Origin: Membranipora membranacea
Taxonomy: Eukaryota > Bryozoa > Gymnolaemata > Cheilostomatida > Membraniporidae
Direction of reading: 5' to 3'
Assembly (NCBI GenBank): GCA_914767715.1
Contig: OU612066.1
Location: 13,521,001-13,585,000, forward strand
DNA length: 64,000 bases
Under the pieces are notes generated by a model. That model was not told the origin of the DNA. It ran no database searches and saw only the letters and a program-made list of their open reading frames with translations. Of this stretch, positions 24,201 through 36,674 are shown piece after piece. The position numbers were made by a program, and so were the translations under genes. The first letter of the stretch is position 1; every line of letters starts with the position of its first letter.

Positions 24201-26951
24201 TGTTGGATTCTTATCAAACTCTGACCAGTTCAAGCTCTTATTGCCCTCATTCAACGCGCCGAATATTGGAATCCTCGGATTAACAGGGGTGTCACAACGC
24301 TGACTTGAAAATCCAACATTTATACCAAGGGAGGGTATCATGCTTTTTTTTTGGCCAGATCAAAAATTAGATTTGCTTCTAACTAACCTCATGAGGAGGA
24401 GCAACTCCTGCTCATCTCGAATCTGCAAAGCGTTTGGCTCTGCGGCTTTTCGTTCTCCGTCAGCGTCCGTTTTAATTAGGGCCACTTTTGCTATAAAAAA
24501 ACATGCCAAAAGGCAGCATCTAAAAATTAAATCTCTGTTGGATTCTTATCAAACTCTGACCAGTTCAAGCTCTTATTGCCCTCATTCAACGCGCCGAATA
24601 TTGGAATCCTCGGATTAACAGGGGGGTCACAACGCTGACTTGAAAATCCAACAATTATACCATGGTAGGGTATCATGCTTTTTTTTCGGCCAGATCAAAA
24701 AATAGATTTTCTTCTAACTAACCTCATAAGGAGGAGCAACTCCTGCTTATCTCGAATCTGCAGACCTTTTGGCTCTGCGGCTTTTTGTTCTCCGTCAGCG
24801 TCCGTTTTTATTAGGGCCCCTTTTACTATAAAAAAACATGCCAAAAGGCAGCATCTAAAAATTAAATCTCTGTTGGATTCTTATCAAACTCCGACCAGTT
24901 CAAGCTCTTAATGCCCTCATTCAACACGCCTAATATATTGGATTCCTCGGATTAACACGGGGGTAACAACGCCGACTTGAAAATCCAAAAATTATACCAA
25001 GGGAGGGTGTCATGCTTTTTTTTGGCCAGACCAAAAATTAGATTTGCTTCTAAGTAACCTCATGAGGAGGAGCAACTCCCGCTCATCTCGAATCTGCAGA
25101 GCGTTTGGCTCTGCGGCTTTTCGTTCTCCGTCAGCGTCCGTTTTAACTAGGGCCACTTTTGCTATACAAAAACATGCCAAACGGCAGCATCGAAAAATTA
25201 AATCTCTGTTGGATTCTTATCAAACTCTGACCAGTTCAAGCTCTTATTGCCCTCATTCAACGCGCCGAATATTGGAATCCTCGGATTAACAGGGGGGTCA
25301 CAACGCTGACTTGAAAATCCAACAATTATACCAAGGGAGGGTATCATGCTTTTTTTTCGGCCAAATCAAATAATAGAATTTCTTCAAACTAACCTCATAA
25401 GGAGGAGCAACTCCTGCTCATCTCGAATCTGCAGACCGTTTGGCTCTGCGGCTTTTCGTTCTCCGTCAGCGTCCGTTTTAATTAGGGCCCCTTTTACTAT
25501 AAAAAAACATGCCAAACGGCAGCATCGAAAAATTAAATCTCTGTTGGATTCTTATCAAACTCCGACGAGTTCAAGCTCTTATTGCCCTCATTCAACACGC
25601 CGAATATTTGAATCCTCGGATTAACAGGGGGGTCACAACGCTGAGTTGAAAATCCAAAAATTATACCAAGGGAGGGTATCATGCTTTATTTTCGGCCTGA
25701 GCAAAAAATAGATTTGCTTCTAACTAACCTCATAAGGAGGAGCAACTCCTGCTTATCTCGAATCTGCAGACCGTTTGACTCTGCGGCTTTTCGTTCTCCG
25801 TCAGCGTCCGTTTTAATTAGGGCCACTTTTGCTATAAAAAACTTGCCAAACGGCAGCATCAAAAAATTAAATCTCTGTTGGATTCTTATCAAACTCCGAC
25901 CAGTTCAAGCTCTTATTGCCCTCATTCAACACGCCGAATATTAGAATCCTCGGATTAACAGGGGGGTCACAACGCTGACTTGAAAATCCAAAAATTATAC
26001 CAAGGGAGGGTATCATGCTTTTTTTTCGGCCAGATCAAAAAATAGATTTGCTTCTAACTAACCTCATAAGGAGGAGCAACTCCTGCTCATCTCGAATCTG
26101 CAGACCGTTTGGCTCTGCGGCTTTTCGTTCTCCGTCAGCGTCCGTTTTAATTAGGGCCACTTTTGCTATACAAAAACATGCCAAACGGCAGCATCGAAAA
26201 ATTAAATCTCTGTTGGATTGTTATCAAACTCCGACCAGTTCAAGCTCTTCTTGCCCTCATTCAACACGCCGAATATTGGAATCCTCGGATTAACAGGGGG
26301 GTCACAACGCTGACTTGAAAATCCAAAAATTATACCAAGGGAGGGTATCATGCTTTTTTTTCGGCCAGATCAAATAATAGATTTTCTTCAAACTAACCTC
26401 ATAAGGAGGAGCAACTCCTGCTCATCTCGAATCTGCAGACCGTTTGGCTCTGCGGCTTTTCGTTCTCCGTCAGCGTCCGTTTTAATTAGGGCCCCTTTTA
26501 CTATAAAAAAACATGCCAAAAGGCAGCATCTAAAAATTAAATCTCTGTTGGATTCTTATCAACCTCTGACCAGTTCAAGCTCTTATTGCCCTCATTCAAC
26601 GCGCCGAATATTGGAATCCTCGGATTAACAGGGGGGTCACAACGCTGACTTGAAAATCCAACAATTATACCATGGTAGGGTATCATGCTTTTTTTTCGGC
26701 CAGATTAAAAAATAGATTTGCTTCTAACTAACCTCATAAGGAGGAGCAACTCCTGCTCATCTCGAATCTGCAGACCGTTTGGCTCTGCGGCTTTTCGTTC
26801 TCCGTCAGCGTCCGTTTTAATTAGGGCCACTTTTGCTATACAAAAACATGCCAAACGGCAGCATCGAAAAATTAAATCTCTGTTGGATTCTTATCAAACT
26901 CTGACCAGTTCAAGCTCTTATTGCCCTCATTCAACCCGCCGAATATTGGAA
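21250..26951 (+). repeat. Seventeen-monomer duplication, copy 2 (5702 bp)
   Basis: Monomers start at 21318, 21653, 21990, 22326, 22661, 22996, 23333, 23670, 24005, 24340, 24675, 25012, 25346, 25681, 26015, 26350 and 26685. The junction with copy 1 is in 21250-21263 (TCCTCGGATTAACA): on its left the monomer is like the one at 26685, on its right it continues with TGGGGGTCAC like 15561. The copy is one base shorter because the T-run at 21993 has lost a T relative to 16290, which also shifts the open frame there. Confidence 0.9.
21318..24339 (+). repeat. Tetramer higher-order repeat, second instance
   Basis: This is the counterpart of 15615-18637 inside the second seventeen-monomer copy: B at 21318, 22661 and 24005; C at 21653 and 22996; D at 21990 and 23333; A at 22326 and 23670. 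Both C copies here have GGCACCATC, whereas in the first instance only 15950 does and 17294 has GGCAGCATC. That points to a point change or a local conversion after the block duplication. Confidence 0.88.
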
Positions 26952-29900
26952 TCCTCGGATTAACAGGGGGGTCACAACGCTGACTTGAAAATCCAACAAT
27001 TATTCCAAGGGAGGGTATCATGCTTTTTTTTCGGCCAGATCAAAAAATAGATTTTCTTCTAACTAACCTCATAAGGAGAAGCAACTGCTGCTCATCTCGA
27101 ATCTGCGGACCGTTTGGCTCTGCGGCTTTTCGTTCTCCGTCAGCGTCCGTTTTAATTAGGGCCCCTTTTACTATAAAAAAACATGCCAAAAGGCAGCATC
27201 TAAAAATTAAATCTCTGTTGGATTCTTATCAAACTCCGACCAGTTCAAGCTCTTAATGCCCTCATTCAACACGCCTAATATATTGGAATCCTCGGATTAA
27301 CACGGGGGGTAACAACGCTGACTTGAAAATCCAAAAATTATACCAAGGGAGGGTATCATGCTTTTTTTATGGCCAGATCAAAAATTAGATTTGCTTCTAA
27401 CTAACCTCATGAGGAGGAGCAACTCCTGCTCATCTCGAATCTGCAGAGCGTTTGGCTCTGCGGCTTTTCGTTCTCCGTCAGCGTCCGTTTTAATTAGGGC
27501 CACTTTTGCTATAAAAAAACATGCCAAACGGCAGCATCGAAAAATTAAATCTCTGTTGGATTCTTATCAAACTCCGACCAGTTCAAGCTGTTATTGCCCT
27601 CATTCAACACGCCGAATATTGGACTCCTCGGATTAACAGGGGGGTCACAACGCTGACTTGAAAATGCAAAAATTATACCAAGGGAGGGTATCATGCTTTT
27701 TTTTCGGCCAGATCAAAAAATAGATTTGCTTCTAACTAACCTCATAAGGAGGAGCAACTCCTGCTCATCTCGAACCTGCAGACAGTTTGGCTCTGCGGCT
27801 TTTCGTTCTCCGTCAGCGTCCGTTTTAACTAGGGCCACTTTTGCTATACAAAAACATGCCAAACGGCAGCATCGAAAAATTAAATCTCTGTTGGATTCTT
27901 ATCAAACTCTGACCAGTTCAAGCTCTTATTGCCCTCATTCAACGCGCCGAATATTGGAATCCTCGGATTAACAGGGGTGTCACAACGCTGACTTGTAAAT
28001 CCAACATTTATACCAAGGAAGGGTATCATGCTTTTTTTTCGGCCAGATCAAATAATAGATTTTCTTCAAACTAACCTCATAAGGAGGAGCAACTCCTGCT
28101 CATCTCGAATCTGCAGACCGTTTGGCTCTGCGGCTTTTCGTTCTCCGTCAGCGTCCGTTTTAATTAGGGCCGCTTTTACTATAAAAAACATGCCAAAAGG
28201 CAGCATCTAAAAATTAAATCTCTGTTGGATTCTTATCAAACTCCGACCAGTTCAAGCTCTTAATGCCCTCATTCAACACGCCTAATATATTGGAATCCTC
28301 GGATTAACACGGGAGTAACAACGCTGACTTGAAAATCCAAAAATTTTACCAAGGGAGGGTATCATGCTTTTTTTTCGGCCAGATCAAAATATAGATTTGC
28401 TTCTAACTAACCTCATAAGGAGGAGCAACTCCTGCTCATCTCGAATCTGCAGACCGTTTGGCTCTGCAGCTTTTCGTTCTCTGTCAGCGTCCGTTTTGAT
28501 TAGGGCCACTTTTGCTATAAAAAAACATGCCAAACGGCAGCATCGAAAAATTAAATCTCTGTTGGATTCTTATCAAACTCCGACCAGTTCAAGCTCTTAT
28601 TGCCCTCATTCAACACGCCGAATATTGGAATCCTCGGATTAACAGGGGGGTCACAACGCTGACTTGAAAATCCAAAAATTTTACCAAGGGAGGGTATCAT
28701 GCTTTTTTTTCGGCCAGATCAAAATATAGATTTGCTTCTAACTAACCTCATAAGGAGGAGCAACTCCTGCTTATCTCGAATCTGCAGACCGTTTGGCTCT
28801 GCAGCTTTTCGTTCTCTGTCAGCGTCCGTTTTGATTAGGGCTTCTTTTGCTATAAAAAAACATGCCAAACGGCAGCATCGAAAAATTAAATCTCTGTTGG
28901 ATTCTTATCAAACTCCGACCAGTTCAAGCTCTTCTTGCCCTCATTCAACACGCCGAATATTGGAATCCTCGGATTAACAGGGGGGTCACAACGCTGACTT
29001 GAAAATCCAAAAATTATACCAAGGGAGGGTATCGTGCTTTTTTTTCGGCCAGATCAAATAATAGATTTGCTTCTAACTAACCTCATAAGGAGGAGCAACT
29101 CCTGCTCATCTCGAATCTGCAGACCGTTTGACTCTGCGGCTTTTCGTTCTCCGTCAGCGTCCGTTTTAATTAGGGCCACATTAGCTATAAAAAACTTGCC
29201 AAACGGCAGCATCGAAAAATTAAATCTCTGTTGGATTCTTATCAAACTCCGACCAGTTCAAGTTGTTATTGCCCTCATTCAACACGCCGAATATTGGAAT
29301 CCTCGGATTAACAGGGGGTTCACAACGCTGACTTGAAAATCCAAAAATTATACCAAGGGAGGGTATCATGCTATTTTTTCGGCCAGATCAAAAAATAGAT
29401 TTGCTTCTAACTAACCTCATAAGGAGGAGCAACTCCTGCTCATCTCGAATCTGCAGACCGTTTGGCTCTGCGGCTTTTCGTTCTCCGTCAGCGTCCGTTT
29501 TAATTAGGGCCACTTTTGCTATACAAAAACATGCCAAACGGCAGCATCGAAAAATTAAATCTCTGTTGGATTCTTATCAAACTCTGACCAGTTCAAGCTC
29601 TTATTGCCCTCATTCAACCCGCCGAATATTTGAATCCTCGGATTAACAGGGGGGTCACAACGCTGACTAGAAAATCCAACAATTATACCAAGGGAGGGTA
29701 TCATGCTTTTTTTTCGGCCAGATCAAAAAATAGATTTTCTTCTAACTAACCTCATGAGGAGGAGCAACTCCTGCTCATCTCGAATCTGCAGACCGTTTGG
29801 CTCTGCGGCTTTTCGTTCTCCGTCAGCGTCCGTTTTAATTAGGGCCCCTTTCACTATAAAAAAACATGCCAAAAGGCAGCATCTAAAAATTAAATCTCTG

Positions 29901-31980
29901 TTGCATTCTTATCAAACACCGACCAGTTCAAGCTCTTAATGCCCTCATTCAACACGCCTAATATATTGGAATCCTCGGATTAACACGGGGGTAACAACGC
30001 TGACTTGAAAATCCAAAAATTATACCAAGGGAGGGTATCATGCTTTTTTTTTGGCCAGATCAAAAATTAGATTTGCTTCTAACTAACCTCATGAGGAGGA
30101 GCAACTCCTGCTCATCGCGAATCTGCAGAGCGTTTGGCTATGCGGCTTTTCGTTCTCCGTCAGCGTCCGTTTTAATTAGGGCCACTTTTGCTATTAAAAA
30201 ACATGCCAAACGGCAGCATCAAAAAATTAAATCTCTGTTGGATTCTTATCAAACTCCGACCAGTTCAAGCTGTTATTGCCCTCATTCAACACGCCGAATA
30301 TTGGACTCCTCGGATTAACAGGGGGGTCACAACGCTGACTTGAAAATGCAAAATTTATACCAAGGGAGGGTATCATGCTTTTTTTTCGGCCAGACCAAAA
30401 AATATATTTGCTTCTAACTAACCTCATAAGGAGGAGCAACTCCTGCTCATCTCGAACCTGCAGACAGTTTGGCTCTGCGGCTTTTCGTTCTCCGTCAGCG
30501 TCCGTTTTAATTAGGGCGACTTTTGCTATAAAAAAACATGCCAAACGGCAGCATCGAAAAATTAAATCTCTGTTGGATTCTTATCAAACTCCGACGAGTT
30601 CAAGCTCTTATTGCCTTCATTCAACACGCCGAATATTTGAATCCTCGGATTAACAGGGGGGTCACAACGCTGAGTTGAAAATCCAAAAATTATACCAAGG
30701 GAGGGTATCATGCTTTATTTTCGGCCTGAGCAAAAAATAGATTTGCTTCTAACTAACCTCATAAGGAGGAGCAACTCCTGCTCATCTCGATTCTGCAGAC
30801 CGTTTGACTCTGCGGCTTTTCGTTCTCCGTCAGCGTCCGTTTTAATTAGGGCCACTTTTGCTATAAAAAAACATGCCAAACGGCAGCATCGAAAAATTAA
30901 ATCTCTGTTGAATTCTTATCAAACTCCGACCAGTTCAAGCTCTTATTGCCCTCATTCAACACGCCGAATATTGGAATCCTCGGATTAACAGGGGGGTCAC
31001 AACGCTGACTTGAAAATCCAAAAATTATACCAAGGGAGGGTATCATGCTTTTTTTTCGGCCAGATCAAAAAATAGATTTGCTTCTAACTAACCTCATAAG
31101 GAGGAGCAACTCCTGCTCATCTCGAATCTGCAGACCGTTTGGCTCTGCGGCTTTTCGTTCTCCGTCAGCGTCCGTTTTAATTAGGGCCACTTTTGCTATA
31201 AAAAAACATGCCAAAAGGCAGCATCTAAAAATTAAATCTCTGTTGCATTCTTATCAAACTCCGACCAGTTCAAGCTCTTAATGCCCTCATTCAACACGCC
31301 TAATATATTGGAATCCTCGGATTAACACGGGGGTAACAACGCTGACTTGAAAATCCAAAAATTATACCAAGGGAGGGTATCATGCTTCTTTTTCGGCCAG
31401 ATCAATTAATAGATTTGCTTCTAACTAACCTCATAAGGAGGAGCAACTCCTGCTCATCTCGATTCTGCAGACCGTTTGGCTCTGCGGCTTTTCGTTCTCC
31501 GTCAGCGTCCGTTTTAATTAGGGCCCCTTTTACTATAAAAAAACATGCCAAACGGCAGCATCGAAAAATTAAATCTCTGTTGGATTCTTATCAAACTCCG
31601 ACGAGTTCAAGCTCTTATTGCCCTCATTCAACACGCCGAACATTTGAATCCTCGGATTAACAGGGGGGTCACAACGCTGAGTTGAAAATCCAAAAATTAT
31701 ACCAAGGGAGGGTATCATGCTTTATTTTCGGCCTGAGCAAAAAATAGATTTGCTTCTAACTAACCTCATAAGGAGGAGCAACTCCTGCTTATCTCGAATC
31801 TGCAGACCGTTTGGCTCTGCAGCTTTTCGTTCTCTGTCAGCGTCCGTTTTGATTAGGGCCACTTTTGCTATAAAAAAACATGCCAAACGGCAGCATCGAA
31901 AAATTAAATCTCTGTTGGATTCTTATCAAACTCCGACCAGTTCAAGCTCTTCTTGCCCTCATTCAACACGCCGAATATTT
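26952..31980 (+). repeat. Mosaic block of 15 monomers
   Basis: Monomers start at 27020, 27358, 27693, 28028, 28364, 28699, 29034, 29368, 29703, 30040, 30375, 30710, 31045, 31382 and 31717. Each can be assigned to a subfamily seen elsewhere, but the order is not repeated as a block. 28364 and 28699 are adjacent close copies (CAAAATATAG, TCTGCAGC, TTCTCTGTC, CGTTTTGATTAGG). 29034 is the CTTGCC type with a GTG anchor. 30710 and 31717 are the GCTTTATTTTCGGCCTGAGC type also found at 19979, 25681, 37414 and 44117. Confidence 0.85.
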
Positions 31981-34327
31981 GAATCCTCGGATTAACAGGG
32001 GGGTCACAACGCTGACTTGAAAATCCAAAGATTATACCAAGGGAGGGTATCGTGCTTTTTTTTCGGCCAGATCAAATAATAGATTTGCTTCTAACTAACC
32101 TCATAAGGAGGAGCAACTCCTGCTCATCTCGAATCTGCAGACCGTTTGACTCTGCGGCTTTTTGTTCTCCGTCAGCGTCCGTTTTAATTAGGGCCACTTT
32201 TGCTATAAAAAACTTGCCAAACGGCAGCATCGAAAAATTAAATCTCTGTTGGATTCTTATCAAACTCCGACCAGTTCAAGCTCTTATTGCCCTCATTCAA
32301 CACGCCGAATATTGGAATCCTCGGATTAACAGGGGGGTCACAACGCTGACTTGAAAATCCAAAAATTATACCAAGGGAGGGTATCATGCTTTTTTTTCGG
32401 CCAGATCAAAAAATAGATTTGCTTCTAACTAACCTCATAAGGAGGAGCAACTCCTGCTCATCTCGAATCTGCAGACCGTTTGGCTCTGCGGCTTTTCGTT
32501 CTCCGTCAGCGTCCGTTTTAATTAGGGCCACTTTTGCTATACAAAAACATGCCAAACGGCAGCATCGAAAAATTAAATCTCTGTTGGATTGTTATCAAAC
32601 TCCGACCAGTTCAAGCTCTTCTTGCCCTCATTCAACACGCCGAATATTGGAATCCTCGGATTAACAGGGGGGTCACAACGCTGACTTGAAAATCCAAAAA
32701 TTATACCAAGGGAGGGTATCATGCTGTTTTTTCGGCCAGATCAACTAATAGATTTTCTTCAAACTAACCTCATAAGGAGGAGCAACTCCTGCTCATCTCG
32801 AATCTGCAGACCGTTTGGCTCTGCGGCTTTTCGTTCTCCGTCAGCGTCCGTTTTAATTAGGGCCCCTTTTACTATAAAAAAACATGCCAAAAGGCAGCAT
32901 CTAAAAATTAAATCTCTGTTGGATTCTTATCAAACTCTGACCAGTTCAAGCTCTTATTGCCCTCATTCAACGCGCCGAATATTGGAGTCCTCGGATTAAC
33001 AGGGGGGTCACAACGCTGACTTGAAAATCCAACAATTATACCATGGTAGGGTATCATGCTTTTTTTTCGGCCAGATCAAAAAATAGATTTTCTTCTAACT
33101 AACCTCATAAGGAGGAGCAACTCCTGCTTATCTCGAATCTGCAGACCTTTTGGCTCTGCGGCTTTTCGTTCTCCGTCAGCATCCGTTTTAATTAGGGCCC
33201 CTTTTACTATAAAAAAACATGCCAAAAGGCAGCATCTAAAAATTAAATCTCTGTTGGATTCTTATCAAACTCCGACCAGTTCTAGCTCTTAATGCCCTCA
33301 TTCAACACGCCTAATATATTGGAATCCTCGGATTAACAGGGGGGTGACAACGCTGACTTGAAAATGCAAAAATTATACCAAGGGAGGGTATCATGCTTTT
33401 TTTTGGCCAGATCAAAAAATAGATTTGCTTCTAACTAACCTCATAAGGAGGAGCAACTCCTGCTCATCTCGAACCTGCAGACAGTTTGGCTCGGCGGCTT
33501 TTCGTTCTCCGTCAGCGTCCGTTTTAACTAGGGCCACTTTTGCTATACAAAAACATGCCAAACGGCAGCATCGAAAAATTAAATCTCTGTTGGATTCTTA
33601 TCAAACTCTGACCAGTTCAAGCTCTTATTGCCCTCATTCAACGCGCCGAATATTGGAATCCTCGGATTAACAGGGGGGTCACAACGCTGACTTGAAAATC
33701 CAACAATTATACCAAGGGAGGGTATCATGCTTTTTTTTCGGCCAGATCAAAAAATAGATTTGCTTCTAACTAACCTCATAAGGAGGAGCAACTCCTGCTT
33801 ATCTCGAATCTGCAGACCGTTTGGCTCTGCAGCTTTTCGTTCTCTGTCAGCGTCCGTTTTAATTAGGGCCACTTTTGCTATAAAAAAACATGCCAAACGG
33901 CAGCATCGAAAAATTAAATCTCTGTTGGATTCTTATCAAACTCCGACCAGTTCAAGCTCTTCTTGCCCTCATTCAACACGCCGAATATTGGAATCCTCGG
34001 ATTAACAGGGGGGTCACAACGCTGACTTGAAAATCCAAAAATTATACCAAGGGAGGGTATCATGCTTCTTTTTCGGCCAGATCAAATAATAGATTTGCTT
34101 CTAACTAACCTCATAAGGAGGAGCAACTCCTGCTCATCTCGAATCTGCAGACCGTTTGACTCTGCGGCTTTTCGTTCTCCGTCAGCGTCCGTTTTAATTA
34201 GGGCCCCTTTTACTATAAAAAAACATGCCAAAAGGCAGCATCTAAAAATTAAATCTCTGTTGGATTCTTATCAAACTCCGACCAGTTCAAGCTCTTAATG
34301 CCCTCATTCAACACGCCTAATATATTG
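31981..34327 (+). repeat. Seven-monomer duplication, copy 1 (2347 bp)
   Basis: Monomers start at 32052 (GTG anchor), 32386, 32721, 33056, 33393, 33727 and 34062. All seven recur in order 2347 bp later. I see one difference: CAGCATCCG near 33181 here versus CAGCGTCCG near 35528. Shared rare variants include CTGTTTTTTCGG with CAACTAATAG (32721/35068), CAGTTCTAGC (33056/35403) and GGCTCGGCGGC (33393/35740). Confidence 0.9.
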
Positions 34328-36674
34328 GAATCCTCGGATTAACAGGGGGGTCACAACGCTGACTTGAAAATCCAAAGATTATACCAAGGGAGGGTATCGT
34401 GCTTTTTTTTCGGCCAGATCAAATAATAGATTTGCTTCTAACTAACCTCATAAGGAGGAGCAACTCCTGCTCATCTCGAATCTGCAGACCGTTTGACTCT
34501 GCGGCTTTTTGTTCTCCGTCAGCGTCCGTTTTAATTAGGGCCACTTTTGCTATAAAAAACTTGCCAAACGGCAGCATCGAAAAATTAAATCTCTGTTGGA
34601 TTCTTATCAAACTCCGACCAGTTCAAGCTCTTATTGCCCTCATTCAACACGCCGAATATTGGAATCCTCGGATTAACAGGGGGGTCACAACGCTGACTTG
34701 AAAATCCAAAAATTATACCAAGGGAGGGTATCATGCTTTTTTTTCGGCCAGATCAAAAAATAGATTTGCTTCTAACTAACCTCATAAGGAGGAGCAACTC
34801 CTGCTCATCTCGAATCTGCAGACCGTTTGGCTCTGCGGCTTTTCGTTCTCCGTCAGCGTCCGTTTTAATTAGGGCCACTTTTGCTATACAAAAACATGCC
34901 AAACGGCAGCATCGAAAAATTAAATCTCTGTTGGATTGTTATCAAACTCCGACCAGTTCAAGCTCTTCTTGCCCTCATTCAACACGCCGAATATTGGAAT
35001 CCTCGGATTAACAGGGGGGTCACAACGCTGACTTGAAAATCCAAAAATTATACCAAGGGAGGGTATCATGCTGTTTTTTCGGCCAGATCAACTAATAGAT
35101 TTTCTTCAAACTAACCTCATAAGGAGGAGCAACTCCTGCTCATCTCGAATCTGCAGACCGTTTGGCTCTGCGGCTTTTCGTTCTCCGTCAGCGTCCGTTT
35201 TAATTAGGGCCCCTTTTACTATAAAAAAACATGCCAAAAGGCAGCATCTAAAAATTAAATCTCTGTTGGATTCTTATCAAACTCTGACCAGTTCAAGCTC
35301 TTATTGCCCTCATTCAACGCGCCGAATATTGGAGTCCTCGGATTAACAGGGGGGTCACAACGCTGACTTGAAAATCCAACAATTATACCATGGTAGGGTA
35401 TCATGCTTTTTTTTCGGCCAGATCAAAAAATAGATTTTCTTCTAACTAACCTCATAAGGAGGAGCAACTCCTGCTTATCTCGAATCTGCAGACCTTTTGG
35501 CTCTGCGGCTTTTCGTTCTCCGTCAGCGTCCGTTTTAATTAGGGCCCCTTTTACTATAAAAAAACATGCCAAAAGGCAGCATCTAAAAATTAAATCTCTG
35601 TTGGATTCTTATCAAACTCCGACCAGTTCTAGCTCTTAATGCCCTCATTCAACACGCCTAATATATTGGAATCCTCGGATTAACAGGGGGGTGACAACGC
35701 TGACTTGAAAATGCAAAAATTATACCAAGGGAGGGTATCATGCTTTTTTTTGGCCAGATCAAAAAATAGATTTGCTTCTAACTAACCTCATAAGGAGGAG
35801 CAACTCCTGCTCATCTCGAACCTGCAGACAGTTTGGCTCGGCGGCTTTTCGTTCTCCGTCAGCGTCCGTTTTAACTAGGGCCACTTTTGCTATACAAAAA
35901 CATGCCAAACGGCAGCATCGAAAAATTAAATCTCTGTTGGATTCTTATCAAACTCTGACCAGTTCAAGCTCTTATTGCCCTCATTCAACGCGCCGAATAT
36001 TGGAATCCTCGGATTAACAGGGGGGTCACAACGCTGACTTGAAAATCCAACAATTATACCAAGGGAGGGTATCATGCTTTTTTTTCGGCCAGATCAAAAA
36101 ATAGATTTGCTTCTAACTAACCTCATAAGGAGGAGCAACTCCTGCTTATCTCGAATCTGCAGACCGTTTGGCTCTGCAGCTTTTCGTTCTCTGTCAGCGT
36201 CCGTTTTAATTAGGGCCACTTTTGCTATAAAAAAACATGCCAAACGGCAGCATCGAAAAATTAAATCTCTGTTGGATTCTTATCAAACTCCGACCAGTTC
36301 AAGCTCTTCTTGCCCTCATTCAACACGCCGAATATTGGAATCCTCGGATTAACAGGGGGGTCACAACGCTGACTTGAAAATCCAAAAATTATACCAAGGG
36401 AGGGTATCATGCTTCTTTTTCGGCCAGATCAAATAATAGATTTGCTTCTAACTAACCTCATAAGGAGGAGCAACTCCTGCTCATCTCGAATCTGCAGACC
36501 GTTTGACTCTGCGGCTTTTCGTTCTCCGTCAGCGTCCGTTTTAATTAGGGCCCCTTTTACTATAAAAAAACATGCCAAAAGGCAGCATCTAAAAATTAAA
36601 TCTCTGTTGGATTCTTATCAAACTCCGACCAGTTCAAGCTCTTAATGCCCTCATTCAACACGCCTAATATATTG
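34328..36674 (+). repeat. Seven-monomer duplication, copy 2 (2347 bp)
   Basis: Monomers start at 34399 (GTG anchor), 34733, 35068, 35403, 35740, 36074 and 36409. The junction lies in 34328-34351: the left side has the TAATATATTGG tail of the 36409 type, the right side continues GTCACAACG and CCAAAGATT as at 32030. After the second copy the same tail continues instead into GGGGGGTGAC, so the switch is clear. Confidence 0.9.

Noticed and set aside
30227-30544. Minus-strand open frames of 61-105 codons that read fairly protein-like (also at 43801-44118, 50988-51305 and 60699-61016)
   Set aside because: They appear only in monomers where chance substitutions or indels remove stops, and they cross monomer boundaries. 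They are reverse-strand shadows of the satellite. I recognise no transposon or gene domain in them.
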